Shown here: positions 53,734-63,564 of the stretch, one piece after another
Position numbering within the stretch: position 1 is the stretch's first letter
Layout of the letters: every line of letters starts with the position of its first letter
Assembly (NCBI RefSeq): GCF_000243115.2
Contig: NZ_CP007035.1
Coordinates: 3,410,001-3,474,000 of the forward strand
From: Niabella soli DSM 19437
GTDB lineage: Bacteria; Bacteroidota; Bacteroidia; Chitinophagales; Chitinophagaceae
Direction of reading: 5' to 3'
DNA length: 64,000 nt
Position numbers and translations under genes: made by a program
The notes under the pieces: generated by a model
What the model was told of the DNA's origin: nothing
The model's input: only the letters and a program-made list of their open reading frames with translations
Databases searched by the model: none

Positions 53734-54978
53734 TTACTTCCAATCAATATCTGAAATCAGCGGGTAATGACCCGCGATGCTTTTTTCTGCAACCGTTGCC
53801 TGTAATACTTTAAATTTTTTATCAGGCAAACATACGTCGATACGTAGAATCGGTGTAAACCTGTCGTAAGTATAAGTGGCACCAATACCCCAGCCGCCTT
53901 TTATGAAAGCGTCCTGAAGATTTTCTCCTTTTAAGTATTCGCAGTTGTACGAAGTGGACAATCCATTCATGTCCCCGCAAAAAATAAAAGGATAGGGACT
54001 CTTGTCCATTTCCTGGCGTATAATTGCGGCTTCCTTTTGGTGGATTTCTTCTATTGACGGATAGGCTTCTGTTATATATTTAAACCGGTTGTATACCCGT
54101 TGTTTGAGCCTTCTGTCTCTGTAATCAGAATTAAAATACAGGTAACGTGATTGCCAGCGCGCGGTATACAGGCGCAGGGGCTTGTTTTGCCACTTAACAT
54201 CTACAAAACCAACCTTTCCCCTGTAATGTTGGAATTCAGAAACATTTTCTGGTGTCGCCACGGTTGCCGCACTCCCACTACTGTCTATAGGCAGCCTGGA
54301 ATAGATGGCCGCACTGCGGGTGTAGGAATGTTCTTTTCCATTAGCCATGTACGTATCGTAAAAGCTCCGGTGGTAAGGGTAACCGAGAGAATCCATTATT
54401 TTTATTACAGAAAGACGTTGCCCGTCCTGCAACGTTACACTGTCGTAATGCAGTTGCATACACACTATATCCGGATGGTACTCCGTTATCCCTTCGATTG
54501 TTCTCCGGATAGCAAGATCGGCCTGTTTGATTGAATCGGCAAATTCCCTCACATTCCAGGTCATAATCCTTAAAGCAGCAGTATTTTTTTTCATTTGCCA
54601 TTGTTGCGGATGAAAGGCAAAGGTCAAACCAATGTTTTTGCAGGCAGGCAACAATAGCAGCAGTAGCCACCAAATTCTTTTTTTGTTCCTGTTTTGCTCA
54701 GGCTTGGGTTGGGTTGTTGCTCCTTCCTGCACAGGTTCGGCGGCTCCGGCCTCATCGGCTGCTGTAGCTTCTTTATCTTTTTGCCGCCGGTAGTAGAGAT
54801 AAATATTGATTAAAATAACAGCGAAAGCAAGCACAAATAAATAGGGAAAGCCCAACACAAAATAAATAGCATAAGAAAACCGGGAGGAGGGCAGGTAGGT
54901 GGTAAGGCAGGCGATCAGGTAAAGCAGCATCACAACAACGGAAAATAGCTGCCACAATGTTTTAATGATTTTTTTCAC
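53734..54978 (-). CDS. membrane protein with degenerate endonuclease/exonuclease/phosphatase-fold domain
   Basis: This 414-residue protein has two or three N-terminal membrane helices (about 1-65 and 103-117) separated by a charged linker, then a ~290-residue domain of the EEP (DNase I-like) fold. Recognisable are IMTWNVREF at the start of the domain, YTRSAAIYSRLPI, and FIFCGDMNGLS near the end. Two key sites are altered: the metal-binding glutamate expected after the strand PDIVC is replaced by MQL, and the final SDH/GDH catalytic pair appears as AGHYPLISDI. The enzyme may be inactive as a nuclease or may act on a different phosphodiester. It is transcribed alone at the left end of a - strand block, with 289 noncoding bases upstream. 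No function can be named. Confidence 0.7.
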   Translation of the reverse strand: MKKIIKTLWQLFSVVVMLLYLIACLTTYLPSSRFSYAIYFVLGFPYLFVLAFAVILINIYLYYRRQKDKEATAADEAGAAEPVQEGATTQPKPEQNRNKKRIWWLLLLLLPACKNIGLTFAFHPQQWQMKKNTAALRIMTWNVREFADSIKQADLAIRRTIEGITEYHPDIVCMQLHYDSVTLQDGQRLSVIKIMDSLGYPYHRSFYDTYMANGKEHSYTRSAAIYSRLPIDSSGSAATVATPENVSEFQHYRGKVGFVDVKWQNKPLRLYTARWQSRYLYFNSDYRDRRLKQRVYNRFKYITEAYPSIEEIHQKEAAIIRQEMDKSPYPFIFCGDMNGLSTSYNCEYLKGENLQDAFIKGGWGIGATYTYDRFTPILRIDVCLPDKKFKVLQATVAEKSIAGHYPLISDIDWK

Positions 54979-55267
54979 TGATAGGTACTATTAAGAGTTA
55001 ATAATGGAGTCAATATTAGTAAAGATAACATCAAGTCTGATGCAAAGTATAAAAAAGCAAATTTAATTAGAATAACCACGCTATTAATTATAGGAGCGGA
55101 CTGTTATCCCTGCTTAAAAGCCGGATTGTGCAGGTGGCCCTGCGGAGTCTTTTGCCTTTGTTGGTGTTACGCCTGGCCCATGGCGGTGGTTATCACCAGC
55201 AAGTCAGGTTATGCCGTTGGTGTTTTGCCCGCTCACTTGCCTGGCGCAATACCAATAACAGGGATAG

Positions 55268-56368
55268 TTATTTTGTTATTGTATTAACAAGGTCCGTCAA
55301 CGACATTTCTTCTAATACCGTTCTGCCTGCGTTTGAACCCTTGGTTTCCCATTTTATAAGCCGGATGTGGCCGTCTGCAATTTCAATGCCTGTAATATCG
55401 CCATCAGAAAAACAACAACAGCCCGAATTAAAGTAGGTGGGAAGAATTTTGCTATAATCCAGCACCAGAGCGTCAAACCGTTTCTGATAGGGCGTCGTTT
55501 CCTTTCTTATTTTATCAAGGGTAGCCGCATCCGCCCCCGCTTTGGCGATGGCCATCTGGCGATACAACCGTTCAATATGCGTCAGCGATTCAAAAACGGG
55601 TTGATGGGTATGACCGGTGATTAATACAATACGTTTTTGATCAGACGACCATTCATACATGATTTCATTATGCAATGTTTTCTTATAGTCGTTGTTTGAG
55701 GGTTCATTGGGATTGATCTGAAGGTAAGATTGCAGCGGCCCCCATATTTTAGAAATAAAGAACTTGGTGAACCAGTTCCCATCGCTGTTGGCATCACCCT
55801 GGTGGCCATGGGTGCAAAAGATGCGCAGCTCTTTACCGTCGAGGTGCGTGTGCAGCAGCACTCCTTGGTAGGCTTTTATTTTTGAGCCAAAAACGGCTTC
55901 CAGTTCCAATCCTGCCAGGGGGTCGTTGCCCCAATAAAGATCATGGTTGCCGATAACTTTTATAAAAGCATTTCGTTGCACAAAAGCCTTTTCTGCTTCA
56001 AATTGTTCCTGGTTCCATTTTTTAACTTTGGAAAGGCTATTCTCCCATAACTCTTCACAATCGCCAAGGTTGATGAAGGTAAAGCCCTTTTGGTTATAGT
56101 AGTGCAGGGCGGCAACATAGGCAGGAGCCGCCAGCATAAAATCATCTGCCCCATCACGGGCGCCTTTGTGTTGATCGGAGAAAATAATATACTTAGCTGC
56201 CTGGGCATCAAAATCAATCAGCGGCCCCAATTTACCCGGGTCCTCCAGTATATGATTGAATAATTTGGTAAGCGCATCAAAGACCCTGTTCTTATCCGGA
56301 TCAGAATCAAATTTTTTGGCTCCCCATAGAATGGGTTTTAATAAAAGAAACCTGAAGATACGGCGCAT
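55268..56368 (-). CDS. metallophosphoesterase (calcineurin-like)
   Basis: This 366-residue soluble protein has the complete calcineurin-like phosphoesterase motif set: FSDQHKGARD (first metal Asp/His), LGDCEELWE (bridging Asp), IGNHDLYWG, FCTHGHQGDAN and TGHTHQPVFE. Such enzymes hydrolyse phosphate mono- or diesters with two metal ions. The substrate is not evident, and nothing around it shows a pathway. A small membrane protein gene lies immediately upstream (11 bases between them) on the same strand. There is no signal peptide; the first 20 residues are hydrophobic and basic, so membrane association is possible. Confidence 0.85.
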   Translation of the reverse strand: MRRIFRFLLLKPILWGAKKFDSDPDKNRVFDALTKLFNHILEDPGKLGPLIDFDAQAAKYIIFSDQHKGARDGADDFMLAAPAYVAALHYYNQKGFTFINLGDCEELWENSLSKVKKWNQEQFEAEKAFVQRNAFIKVIGNHDLYWGNDPLAGLELEAVFGSKIKAYQGVLLHTHLDGKELRIFCTHGHQGDANSDGNWFTKFFISKIWGPLQSYLQINPNEPSNNDYKKTLHNEIMYEWSSDQKRIVLITGHTHQPVFESLTHIERLYRQMAIAKAGADAATLDKIRKETTPYQKRFDALVLDYSKILPTYFNSGCCCFSDGDITGIEIADGHIRLIKWETKGSNAGRTVLEEMSLTDLVNTITK

Positions 56369-56379
56369 GGCAAGGCGCG

Positions 56380-56601
56380 TTACATACCGGGATAAACGGG
56401 CCCGTACCGGAGTTTTTTTGCACGGCGGTAAGAACCTTTTTCCGGATAGTTAATGTCATGAGCAGTTTCGTATCCTTCGTTAGCTGTATCCAATAACCGT
56501 CTCATGGCATTTCTCCTGCGTACTTCACATACGGCACCTGTGATTGCAGATGCAGCAACTCCCAAAAGCACAAATCCTATTAAACGATACGATTTTTTCA
56601 T
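56380..56601 (-). CDS. small conserved membrane protein
   Basis: This 73-residue protein has one N-terminal hydrophobic helix (residues ~5-24) and a soluble tail with ANEGYETAHDINYPEKG. Tails with the words EGYETAHDI recur in small Bacteroidota proteins of unknown function, as I recall them, so this is probably a real gene and not a chance frame. The ATG at 56601 is chosen rather than the GTG three bases before it. It sits 11 bases upstream of the metallophosphoesterase and may be cotranscribed with it. Confidence 0.55.
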   Translation of the reverse strand: MKKSYRLIGFVLLGVAASAITGAVCEVRRRNAMRRLLDTANEGYETAHDINYPEKGSYRRAKKLRYGPVYPGM

Positions 56602-56823
56602 CACTCAAAATTTATTCTTTCTTATGCGTAAGATATGAAATAAATGGCAAAAGTTGCATTGTTTTTATCCTCTCAGTACAAATGAGTGTTAGCAACAACA
56701 GCCTTTCAATAACATGCAAAAATATTTATGATTTTTTTTCTGCGGCTATAAATAATTGCAAATTCATTAAAAAATAACACCGGCTGAATTTAATTGTTGA
56801 CGGCTGGGCAAAATTTAACAGCT

Positions 56824-58353
56824 TTATTGCTGGAATACCCGCACATAATCCACTTCCATGACAGCCTGCTTCAGCGTTTCATCCATTCCCCGCATACCTC
56901 CCCAGTTGCCGCCCATGGCAACATTTAAAATGAGATGGAATTTCTGGTCAAATGGCCATTCCGCAAAACCTTTCCCGGTATTGCTAAATGAGAAATAAGG
57001 ATGTGCATCAACAAAGAAATCGATCCGGTCCTTATTCCATTCCACTGCATATACATGAAACGTTTTGTCGGCATCGTTCAGATAAAAGCCTTTTGTTTTC
57101 TGTGTGTGGATTACATGATTGAAGGATTTGGTATGCACGCTGCCAAACACGGTATCGGGCATAAAGCCTACATTTTCCATGATGTCTATTTCGCCGCTGG
57201 CAGGCCATCCGCCATATTTCCAGTCGGTAGGCAGCATCCATATTGCCGGCCAGGTTCCTTTGGCGATGGGCAGTTTAGCGCTTACCTCTATTCTCCCATA
57301 CCGCCAGTCGCCTTTGCCTTTTGTAACCAGCCGGGCCGAGGTGAACGTGTTATGCTCTTTATTTTCTTTTTTTGCGATGATCAGGAGCTTCCCGTCGCGT
57401 ACCACTGCATTGCTCGTGTCAGCTTTAGTATAATATTCCAGCTCATTATTGCCCCAGCCATTGCCACCTACATCATAACCCCATTTGGTTGTATCGGGCA
57501 ATCCATTGGTATTGAATTCATCGCTCCATATCAGTTTCCACCCTTTTGCCACCGGGTTTATTTTAATACGCTCGGCCAGTAATTCCGGTTCATTGGTGGT
57601 GATAAAATCAAACCGATTCGCCAGCAGCCAGTCCATTTCTGCCGCATTATTTACGGTCCAGGCGTTCAGCACAATATTATTATGTTTTGCCTGGGGGATC
57701 CAGTCCGGGTGTTTTTGAAAGACAGAGAAATGATAATCGATGCCATCCAGGCCATCCCTTTTTATTTCCTCCGGGGACTTGTCTCCATTCAGGTATTGCA
57801 CCTGGGCTTTCGGATCAAGCGTTTTTACTTTTTTACATACATCATAATCGAAACTGATGTATACCACCATTGGCGCGGCGCCCAGGCGATGCACCATTTT
57901 TATCACTTTTTCGGTCACCTGCTGCGCCCGTTCTTTGCTGAAGACAGAGGGTTTTATTTCGAGTACCAGCCGGGTTGACCAGTTGTTTTTCAGCCCTGCT
58001 GAAAGATATTCCTGTAATGTGGGTAAGTGCTCCCCGTTTGATAAAGGTGTTTTTTTTAGTTCGGCATAAGCCGTTTTTTCAATGGTTAACCCGTTATATT
58101 TCGGATCATGGTTGATGATCAGCGAGTCGTCAGCAGTCATCTGCACATCAAATTCTGAACCCGCACATTTAAGCGCAATGGCATTTTTTAAAGAAGCAAT
58201 CGAGTTTTCGGGTAATTTATTTGTTTTAAATGCTCCGCGATGTGCAACAATTCCATTTTTTGCCAACCCGTTTTCATGAATCGTTTTCATGGCAAAGGTT
58301 ACAGGAGTAATCAGAAACTGCAGGGCAGTAGCAAACAAGCCGATTTTTTTCAT
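56824..58353 (-). CDS. GDPD-GH16 fusion: glycerophosphodiester phosphodiesterase joined to a beta-glucanase
   Basis: This 509-residue exported protein (signal peptide ending TFAM or nearby) contains two whole domains. Residues ~32-262 are a GDPD domain: AHRG with His38-Arg39, PENS, EFDVQMTADDSLIINHD with Glu67, Asp69 and His82, and the C-terminal NAWTVNN. Residues ~270-509 are a GH16 jelly roll with catalytic GEIDIMEN (Glu388, Asp390, Glu393) and carbohydrate-binding tryptophans, of the laminarinase type. The GDPD part hydrolyses glycerophosphodiesters; the GH16 part cuts beta-1,3 or mixed-linked glucans. Such a fusion is uncommon; a sugar-glycerophosphate polymer or a glucan bearing glycerol phosphate would unite the two activities. 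It precedes a terminal gap of 219 bases. Both domains keep their catalytic residues. Confidence 0.92.
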   Translation of the reverse strand: MKKIGLFATALQFLITPVTFAMKTIHENGLAKNGIVAHRGAFKTNKLPENSIASLKNAIALKCAGSEFDVQMTADDSLIINHDPKYNGLTIEKTAYAELKKTPLSNGEHLPTLQEYLSAGLKNNWSTRLVLEIKPSVFSKERAQQVTEKVIKMVHRLGAAPMVVYISFDYDVCKKVKTLDPKAQVQYLNGDKSPEEIKRDGLDGIDYHFSVFQKHPDWIPQAKHNNIVLNAWTVNNAAEMDWLLANRFDFITTNEPELLAERIKINPVAKGWKLIWSDEFNTNGLPDTTKWGYDVGGNGWGNNELEYYTKADTSNAVVRDGKLLIIAKKENKEHNTFTSARLVTKGKGDWRYGRIEVSAKLPIAKGTWPAIWMLPTDWKYGGWPASGEIDIMENVGFMPDTVFGSVHTKSFNHVIHTQKTKGFYLNDADKTFHVYAVEWNKDRIDFFVDAHPYFSFSNTGKGFAEWPFDQKFHLILNVAMGGNWGGMRGMDETLKQAVMEVDYVRVFQQ

Positions 58354-58388
58354 TTTCGTTATTTGCCGCTAAACTACAAAAAAACAAA

Positions 58389-59663
58389 TTATTGCAGTGC
58401 CTGGTATACCAATGCCTTAAATTTATCTCCGATCTCGCTGTGGGAGAAGGGCCATTGCTGTATAAATAGGAGCGCAACGATATTTTCCCGGGGATCGCCC
58501 CAATAGGTAGTTCCAAAAAATCCGCCCCAGGCGAAACTTCCCACAGATTGACCCAATTTCAAAGCTCCTTTTTCTGTAGTGATCTCAAAGCCCAGTCCGA
58601 ATTTATTATTCCCCAAAGGAATATCGCCGATCTGATTTTGAGTCATTATTTCTACAGTATGCCGGGCTAATAATCGCTTTCCATTGTATACACCTTTATT
58701 CAGGATCATCTGTAAAAAAGCAGCATAATCCATCGTGGTAGATACCAGCCCCGCGCCACCGGAAAAATAGCCATTGTTGTTGGTTGGATAATCAACTGAT
58801 ATTCCGCGAAAGGTGGTATCGGCCCAGGGGATCAGGCCCTTTGTTTTTTTATCTTCCGTGTAAACGGTAACCAGACGGGAGCGTTTGGAATCAGGCAAAT
58901 GGAAATAAGTATCCTGCATCTGCAGGGGCTCAAATATCCTTCTGCGCAAAAAATCATCCAGGCTCATACCGGACAGTACTTCTACCAGCCGGCCCAAAAC
59001 ATCTGTATTTAAGCCATAAGTAAATTTTTCACCCGGCTGATGTACCAGTGGTAATGTTCCCAGTTTATCAATCGCTGCCGCCAGTTGCTGCGGATGGGGA
59101 AGAAAGCCTGCCGGTATTCCGGATTTTGCATAAATGGCTTTCATCTGTGGAGATCCTATTTGTGCATAATCGATACCGGAGGTATGCGTGAGCAGATCAC
59201 GAATTGTAATTTCTCTTTTTGCCGGTACCGTTGTATAACTACTATCCAACGCATTGAATTTATCCAGCACTTTTGGATGTGCAAAAGCCGGAATATATTT
59301 TGAGATGGGATCATCCAGCAGGAATTTTCCTTCTTCAAACAGCATCATGACTGCGGTGCTGGTAATGGCTTTTGTTTGGGATGCGATACGGAAAATATCG
59401 TTTATTTTTAACGGCGCACCGGGTTGTGCATGGCCCGTACCGAAGGCTTTATTATAAACGATTACGCCGTTATGTACAATAACAGCAGTGGCGCCTTTGA
59501 TCCAGCTATTCCGGATATACTCCTGTAGCACCTTATCGATCCGTTGTAACCGTTCCGCTGAAAAACTATTCGAGGCGGCATCCCCCGGAACCAGAACTTT
59601 GGGTTGCGCGAGCGTGGCAAGCTGCGCGGCAATCGCAATGGCAAACAAGCCGATTCTTCTCAT
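58389..59663 (-). CDS. class C beta-lactamase-like serine hydrolase
   Basis: This 424-residue exported protein has a signal peptide ending LAQ. The penicillin-binding fold is shown by Ser95-x-x-Lys98 (IASQTKAIT) and the YGLNTD motif near residue 215, the YxN of class C enzymes. Such proteins include esterases, D-aminopeptidases and true beta-lactamases, so function cannot be deduced. The start of the signal peptide is very like that of the GDPD-GH16 gene next to it (MKKIGLFA and MRRIGLFAIA), which may reflect duplication or convergence. It lies 35 bases upstream of that gene on the same strand. Confidence 0.85.
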   Translation of the reverse strand: MRRIGLFAIAIAAQLATLAQPKVLVPGDAASNSFSAERLQRIDKVLQEYIRNSWIKGATAVIVHNGVIVYNKAFGTGHAQPGAPLKINDIFRIASQTKAITSTAVMMLFEEGKFLLDDPISKYIPAFAHPKVLDKFNALDSSYTTVPAKREITIRDLLTHTSGIDYAQIGSPQMKAIYAKSGIPAGFLPHPQQLAAAIDKLGTLPLVHQPGEKFTYGLNTDVLGRLVEVLSGMSLDDFLRRRIFEPLQMQDTYFHLPDSKRSRLVTVYTEDKKTKGLIPWADTTFRGISVDYPTNNNGYFSGGAGLVSTTMDYAAFLQMILNKGVYNGKRLLARHTVEIMTQNQIGDIPLGNNKFGLGFEITTEKGALKLGQSVGSFAWGGFFGTTYWGDPRENIVALLFIQQWPFSHSEIGDKFKALVYQALQ

Positions 59664-59687
59664 GTGTATGATTTCTGCTAAGCTACA

Positions 59688-59723
59688 AAAAAAGACCTGT
59701 GAGGCCTTGAAAACCTCACAGGT
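59688..59723 (-). terminator. intrinsic terminator of the alcohol dehydrogenase gene
   Basis: On the - strand, 8 bases after the dehydrogenase stop, ACCTGTGAGG pairs perfectly with CCTCACAGGT (10 bp, nine-base loop) and is followed by CTTTTTTTG. This is a standard rho-independent terminator. Confidence 0.8.
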
Positions 59724-59730
59724 TTCCCTG

Positions 59731-60786
59731 TTACTTCAGACTCGCCATATCGATCACAAAGCGATACCGCACATCGCTTTTCAGCATGCGCTCATAAGCA
59801 GTATTGATCTCCTGCATGTTGATCAGTTCAATCTCGGAGACTATATTATGTTCTCCGCAAAAGTCGAGCAGCTCCTGCGTTTCGGCGATGCCGCCAATGA
59901 CGGATCCTGCTACCGACCGGCGCCCCATGATCATTGGCACTGTTTGCAGCATTGGATCCAATGGCCCCAGGTAACCCACCAAAACTATTGTTCCGTTGAT
60001 GTTCAGTGTTCCCACATAGGGATTTATATCATGTACATAAGGAACCGTATCAATGATCAGATCGAATTTGCCTTTCGCCGCTTTCATTTGCGCTTCATTG
60101 GTAGAGATGATCACTTCATCGGCACCCAATTCTTTTGCATCCTGTGTTTTTCCCGGCGTTCTTGAAAACAGGGTCACCGCGGCGCCCAGGCCTTTTGCCA
60201 GTTTTATGGCCATGTGCCCCAATCCGCCCAGGCCTATAACTGCTACTTTACTGTCTTTGCCAACGTTCCAGTGCCTTAACGGCGACCAGGTGGTAATGCC
60301 TGCGCAAAGCAGGGGCGCCACTGCTGCGAGGTCCAGGTTCCCGGGCACTTTTAGCACAAAGTGCTCCGCTACGACTACTTTTTCTGAATAGCCGCCAAAA
60401 GTATGTTTACCAGAGTGTTTGTCCTTGCCATTATAAGTGCCGGTAAATCCGTTCAGGCAATATTGTTCCAGGTCCTGCCGGCAACTTTCGCAGGTGCGGC
60501 AACTGTCTACCAGGCAGCCTACCGCTGCCAGATCACCTGTCTTGAATTTCGTAACGGCACTGCCCACCCGCGTAACGCGGCCTACAATCTCATGTCCCGG
60601 AACTACCGGGTATTTGCTGCCACCCCAGTCGTTGCGCGCGGTATGCAGGTCGGAATGGCAAACGCCGCAATACAAAATTTCGATTTCCACATCAGTGGGA
60701 GTGGGTTCCCGCCGGTCAATATTCATTTGTTTTAGATCTGCATCGGCCGCTTCTGTGCCAAATGCTTTTACTGAGTAAGTATCCAT
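59731..60786 (-). CDS. zinc-dependent NAD(P) alcohol dehydrogenase (cinnamyl alcohol dehydrogenase-like)
   Basis: This 351-residue medium-chain dehydrogenase reduces aldehydes or oxidises alcohols. The catalytic zinc ligands are in CGVCHSD (from Cys40) and GHE (His64, Glu65). The structural zinc site is CRTCESCRQDLEQYC at about 98-112. The Rossmann motif is GLGGLGHMA. The YahK/cinnamyl alcohol dehydrogenase group has this pattern and usually prefers NADPH. Cytoplasmic. It starts the block of redox genes read to the left and ends in its own terminator, and the ABM gene lies upstream with 51 bases between them. Confidence 0.9.
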   Translation of the reverse strand: MDTYSVKAFGTEAADADLKQMNIDRREPTPTDVEIEILYCGVCHSDLHTARNDWGGSKYPVVPGHEIVGRVTRVGSAVTKFKTGDLAAVGCLVDSCRTCESCRQDLEQYCLNGFTGTYNGKDKHSGKHTFGGYSEKVVVAEHFVLKVPGNLDLAAVAPLLCAGITTWSPLRHWNVGKDSKVAVIGLGGLGHMAIKLAKGLGAAVTLFSRTPGKTQDAKELGADEVIISTNEAQMKAAKGKFDLIIDTVPYVHDINPYVGTLNINGTIVLVGYLGPLDPMLQTVPMIMGRRSVAGSVIGGIAETQELLDFCGEHNIVSEIELINMQEINTAYERMLKSDVRYRFVIDMASLK

Positions 60787-60837
60787 ATTATTATTATTTC
60801 TTTTAAAATTCTATTAACGATGCCTGCCGCCGGTTTA

Positions 60838-61251
60838 TCATTTTGCAGAGTCCGGAACAGCCGTTTTTGCAGCAAAGGCGATCGGGTCCATATCAATCAG
60901 TTGTAACGATTGCACCATTTTAAGGGTGCTGGTCTTGTACTTTAAGAAATGCGGGGTTTTTAAATGCGCCTGATAGGCTTCCTTGTTGGCATATATTTCT
61001 AAAATTGTAACGCGATTGGGGTGTTCTTTTTCGTACATTGCATATAGCCCTAAGACGCCCGGCTCTAGCTGTACGGCTGCCTTGGTGTGCTCAGCTACAT
61101 CTGCTTTATATTGGTCGAGATAAGCACTGTCTATTTCAATTTTTGCTATCCTGATCATCCGGTTTTGCTGTTGTGCAGTGGCTGTAGTATTCATAAAAAG
61201 CATCAATAAGGCGATTAAAAAAAAGACTGCATTTTTTCTGATCTGTTTCAT
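60838..61251 (-). CDS. exported ABM-domain (antibiotic biosynthesis monooxygenase-like) protein
   Basis: This 137-residue protein has a signal peptide (residues 1-27, ending ATAQ). The rest is a single ABM ferredoxin-like fold: RIAKIEIDSAYLDQYKADVA, PGVLGLYAMYEKEHPNRVTI, EIYANKEAYQAHLKTPHFLK. These signatures recur in quinol monooxygenases and related small oxygenases. Export of such a protein is unusual. It lies 28 bases downstream of the cupin-CMD fusion and is likely cotranscribed. Confidence 0.85.
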   Translation of the reverse strand: MKQIRKNAVFFLIALLMLFMNTTATAQQQNRMIRIAKIEIDSAYLDQYKADVAEHTKAAVQLEPGVLGLYAMYEKEHPNRVTILEIYANKEAYQAHLKTPHFLKYKTSTLKMVQSLQLIDMDPIAFAAKTAVPDSAK

Positions 61252-61279
61252 GTGTGTGTTTTTAGAGCCCGGTCATCCT

Positions 61280-62320
61280 TCAATTCTGTATCACTTGTAG
61301 CAATATTTCTTTTGCATGTTCGGGCTGCGTTCCAACCAGTGCAATAAGCGCCTCCAGCTGGCTGGCAGTAAGACCGGTGTTCAGTCCCATTCTTAAATGT
61401 GCCTGCAATTGTTGCGTTACACCGGCCATAGCGGCTAATGCCGCAATGGTCACCAGCTCCCGTTGCTGAAAGGAAAGCACATCGCTATCGAATATGTCCG
61501 CAAATAAATGTTCTTTTAAAAAAGCGTCGATACGGGGAGCAAAGGCTCCAAAACCGGGCGCGGGCTTTTGCTGAGCTTTTTGGGTAAGCGTCTCTAATAC
61601 TTTTCTGCCCTGTTCATATTTGTCAGACACCAAATTTGTTACGCTTGCTTCCTCTCCACCCGAATCTTCCATACCGTTCTTTTTTCGCTCCTCTAATACC
61701 GCCATAAATATAGCGATGCTATTCAGACTCCTGGGAAATCCACAATAGGCATATAACTGCACCAGCGCTTCTTTTATTTCATTAATGGTTAGTCCGGCAT
61801 CCAGTCCTTCGTTCAATTGCTTGCTCAGTTGCTCCGTATTTCCAACCGCCGTGAATGCTGCTATAAGCGCCATTTTCTGTTGTTTCGTGTTCAGCGCAGT
61901 AACATCAGGTATCCTTATCTGAACACTACTATACTCCTCTTCAGTCACCGGCTGCAGCCAGGTAACATTTGCTTCACCCTCATAATTGGTAATGGCTATA
62001 TGCACCATTTTGCTGTTGGCTGCCGCGCCGTGCCAGTGCACCACGTCTTCCGGAATATTGACCACCGTTCCTTTTTTTATCGGCTGGGCCGGTTTGTCTT
62101 TTTCCTGGTAAAAACCGGAGCCTTCGGTTACGATCAATATTTGCCCCCGGGGATGCGTATGCCAATGGGTACGGGCTCCTGGTTCAAAGGTAACACTGCC
62201 TATGGCAAAAGCATTGTTTTTGTCTTTTGAAATTAGCGGGGTCAAAAAAGCATTTCCCGTGAACCAATCAGCGGGTAAAGGATTTCCTTTTGGGAAAAGG
62301 GTATTCGTAATTGTTTCCAT
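61280..62320 (-). CDS. cupin plus two carboxymuconolactone decarboxylase-like domains
   Basis: This 346-residue cytoplasmic fusion starts with a cupin domain (residues ~30-120) carrying the metal ligands HWHTHPRGQ and a later VVHWHG, then two CMD/AhpD-like helical domains (residues ~140-215 and ~235-340). The first has LYAYCGFPRSLNSI in place of the usual CxxC or catalytic His pair, and the second shows RELVTIAALAAMAGV. Together the CMD units recall gamma-carboxymuconolactone decarboxylase, and AhpD-like peroxide reduction is less likely because cysteines are few. The linked ABM, aldo/keto reductase and alcohol dehydrogenase genes form a redox or detoxification group. The aldo/keto reductase gene lies 11 bases upstream. 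Confidence 0.88.
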   Translation of the reverse strand: METITNTLFPKGNPLPADWFTGNAFLTPLISKDKNNAFAIGSVTFEPGARTHWHTHPRGQILIVTEGSGFYQEKDKPAQPIKKGTVVNIPEDVVHWHGAAANSKMVHIAITNYEGEANVTWLQPVTEEEYSSVQIRIPDVTALNTKQQKMALIAAFTAVGNTEQLSKQLNEGLDAGLTINEIKEALVQLYAYCGFPRSLNSIAIFMAVLEERKKNGMEDSGGEEASVTNLVSDKYEQGRKVLETLTQKAQQKPAPGFGAFAPRIDAFLKEHLFADIFDSDVLSFQQRELVTIAALAAMAGVTQQLQAHLRMGLNTGLTASQLEALIALVGTQPEHAKEILLQVIQN

Positions 62321-62331
62321 TAGTACTATTT

Positions 62332-63315
<984 letters not shown>

Positions 63316-63564
63316 TCAAATTTTTAATATTGATGGGGCAAAGTTCATACAAAAGGTGCGTTCCTGCGTTATATAGATCACCGGATTTTTTACCAAAATT
63401 ACTGTTGAATAAAGGTCGCGCGTCTATTAATAGAATAGCGCGAAACCGGGAGTGCGGGAAAGCGGTTTTAACAGCCTTGTTTTAAGGGTTTACCATTTTA
63501 ATGGCAAGAAAAATTCTTTTTAGTCCAAAAGCGCTTAAAAAAATTACCCCCCTGGCTTTCACGG

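Noticed and set aside
56605-56823. Possible regulatory RNA in the gap before the GDPD-GH16 gene
   Set aside because: No stem-loop or conserved motif strong enough to support a call.
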